Shown here piece by piece: positions 6,076-6,590 of a stretch of 6,590 bases of DNA. Each line of letters starts with the position of its first letter. Position 1 is the first letter of the stretch. The position numbers and the translations under genes are program-made. The notes under the pieces are model-generated. The model saw nothing but the letters and a program-made list of their open reading frames with translations. It searched no databases and had not been told where the DNA came from. Source of the DNA: an uncultured Oscillibacter sp. (lineage in GTDB: Bacteria; Bacillota; Clostridia; Oscillospirales; Oscillospiraceae); the NCBI GenBank assembly GCA_910578935.1, contig CAJTSM010000038.1:1-6590 (forward strand). The letters are read 5' to 3'.

Positions 6076-6253
6076 TGGAAAAACCTCCTTATATTAAGAT
6101 CCGGTTGCGTTGCCGCCGCAGGAGCCCGGATACTTACCGGACTCCGCAGCGCACGAACGCTCTTTTCGGTACTTTTTCCCCTTCGGGGACATACCCCGCT
6201 GAGAGCTTGCTCCGCAAAACCAAGTGTCGTTACAGCCTCTCGAGAAAAAGTAC
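6076..6253 (-). repeat. highly structured iolB-iolD intergenic region
   Basis: This spacer is packed with nested complementarity. An outer 10-bp pair joins GTACTTTTTC (6169-6178) to GAAAAAGTAC (6244-6253), the second arm abutting the iolB stop codon. Inside it are CCCC-TTC-GGGG (6178-6188) competing with GGGG-acata-CCCC (6185-6197), and GAGAG (6201-6205) with CTCTC (6237-6241), continued by CTTG/CAAG (6206-6209 with 6221-6224). Towards iolD, a separate 9-position stem with one G-U pair lies at about 6120-6144 (minus strand GGAGTCCGG, TAAGTAT loop, CCGGGCTCC). The iolD ribosome binding site follows. There is no obvious T-run terminator or strong promoter. It could be a small non-autonomous repeat element inserted behind iolB, or an RNA element tuning iolD expression. 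I match it to no known riboswitch class. Confidence 0.5.
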
Positions 6254-6590
6254 TCAGCCCTGATAGATGTGGTCGTTGGCGTCGCTCTTCCAGAGCCAGG
6301 CGTGCTCCTCGTCGTCGATGCGGGTCTTGAGCCAGGGGTCCCCCTCCAGATGCCGGATGCCCCAGGCGTAGCACATGGCGTAGCCCGGCGCGGCGGTCTG
6401 GGAGTGGAAACCGCTGGTGATGACGGCAAGGCCGTTATGGCCGGTCTGGTAGATCTCCCCGTTGGCAAAGCCCGCGCCGAAGCCGTGGGGGTAGTCGAAG
6501 CGGTAGAAATAGACCTCCGGCTGGGGATGGTGGTGGGGGGGATAGGAGGACCACTTGCCGGGATGGTTCAGCACCTCGCCCAGGACCATG
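6254..6590 (-). CDS. iolB: 5-deoxy-glucuronate isomerase (IolB), C-terminal part
   Basis: The last 111 or so residues of IolB, which converts 5-deoxy-D-glucuronate to 2-deoxy-5-keto-D-gluconate (EC 5.3.1.30). The gene enters from the right edge; full IolB is about 270 residues, so more than half lies outside. The cupin core shows GKWSSYPPHHHPQPE with the histidine cluster and glutamate expected to bind the metal, followed by VYFYRFDYPHGFG, GEIYQTGHNGLAVITSGFHS with another likely ligand histidine, and the tail HAWLWKSDANDHIYQG before TGA 6256-6254. The HHHPQPE form is the Clostridia style rather than the B. subtilis HKHDED form. The methionine at 6589 is internal and not the start. It is upstream of iolD in the same leftward operon and makes the substrate handover from IolD direct. 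Confidence 0.94.
   Translation of the reverse strand, partial: MVLGEVLNHPGKWSSYPPHHHPQPEVYFYRFDYPHGFGAGFANGEIYQTGHNGLAVITSGFHSQTAAPGYAMCYAWGIRHLEGDPWLKTRIDDEEHAWLWKSDANDHIYQG

Overview
The window looks like chromosomal DNA from a GC-rich Clostridia-type Firmicute, most like gut Oscillospiraceae (for example the Flavonifractor/Lawsonibacter/Intestinimonas group). The reasons are strong AAGGAGG-type ribosome binding sites, textbook TTGACN-17 bp-TATAAT promoters, GC-rich third codon positions, a tRNA-Ala(CGC) gene, and Clostridia-style IolB and IolD sequences. The genus is an inference from style and was not searched.

Left part (1-1016): a non-coding or gene-end stretch carries a strong rightward terminator. 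A leftward pair of alanine tRNA genes follows: tRNA-Ala(GGC), then tRNA-Ala(CGC). They have one clear promoter in front, an intrinsic-terminator-like hairpin between them and a terminator behind. Between the tRNA promoter and the next gene lies the remnant of a small ribbon-helix-helix (Arc/CopG-type) DNA-binding protein, broken by a frameshift.

Middle part (1017-2953): two rightward single-gene units. The first encodes a cytidylate kinase-like P-loop protein with its own promoter and terminator. The second encodes a response regulator diguanylate cyclase (receiver domain plus GGDEF domain) with an intact product-inhibition site. The second meets the leftward inositol operon at a shared strong hairpin.

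Right part (2954-6590): a leftward myo-inositol catabolism operon segment in the order iolB (partial, enters from the right edge), iolD, iolG-like. In the pathway the IolG-like enzyme oxidises myo-inositol to scyllo-inosose. IolE (not in the window) dehydrates this to the trihydroxycyclohexanedione, IolD hydrolyses that to 5-deoxyglucuronate, and IolB isomerises it to 2-deoxy-5-keto-gluconate. The two intergenic gaps inside the operon (about 180 and 155 bases) are unusually rich in inverted repeats.

The window is mostly ordinary accessory metabolism. The points most worth a second look are the folded iolB-iolD spacer, the frameshifted ribbon-helix-helix remnant, the terminator between the two tRNA-Ala genes, and an Asp-to-Asn change at a catalytic position of the IolG-like protein. 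I saw no clear evidence of a wholly new system.
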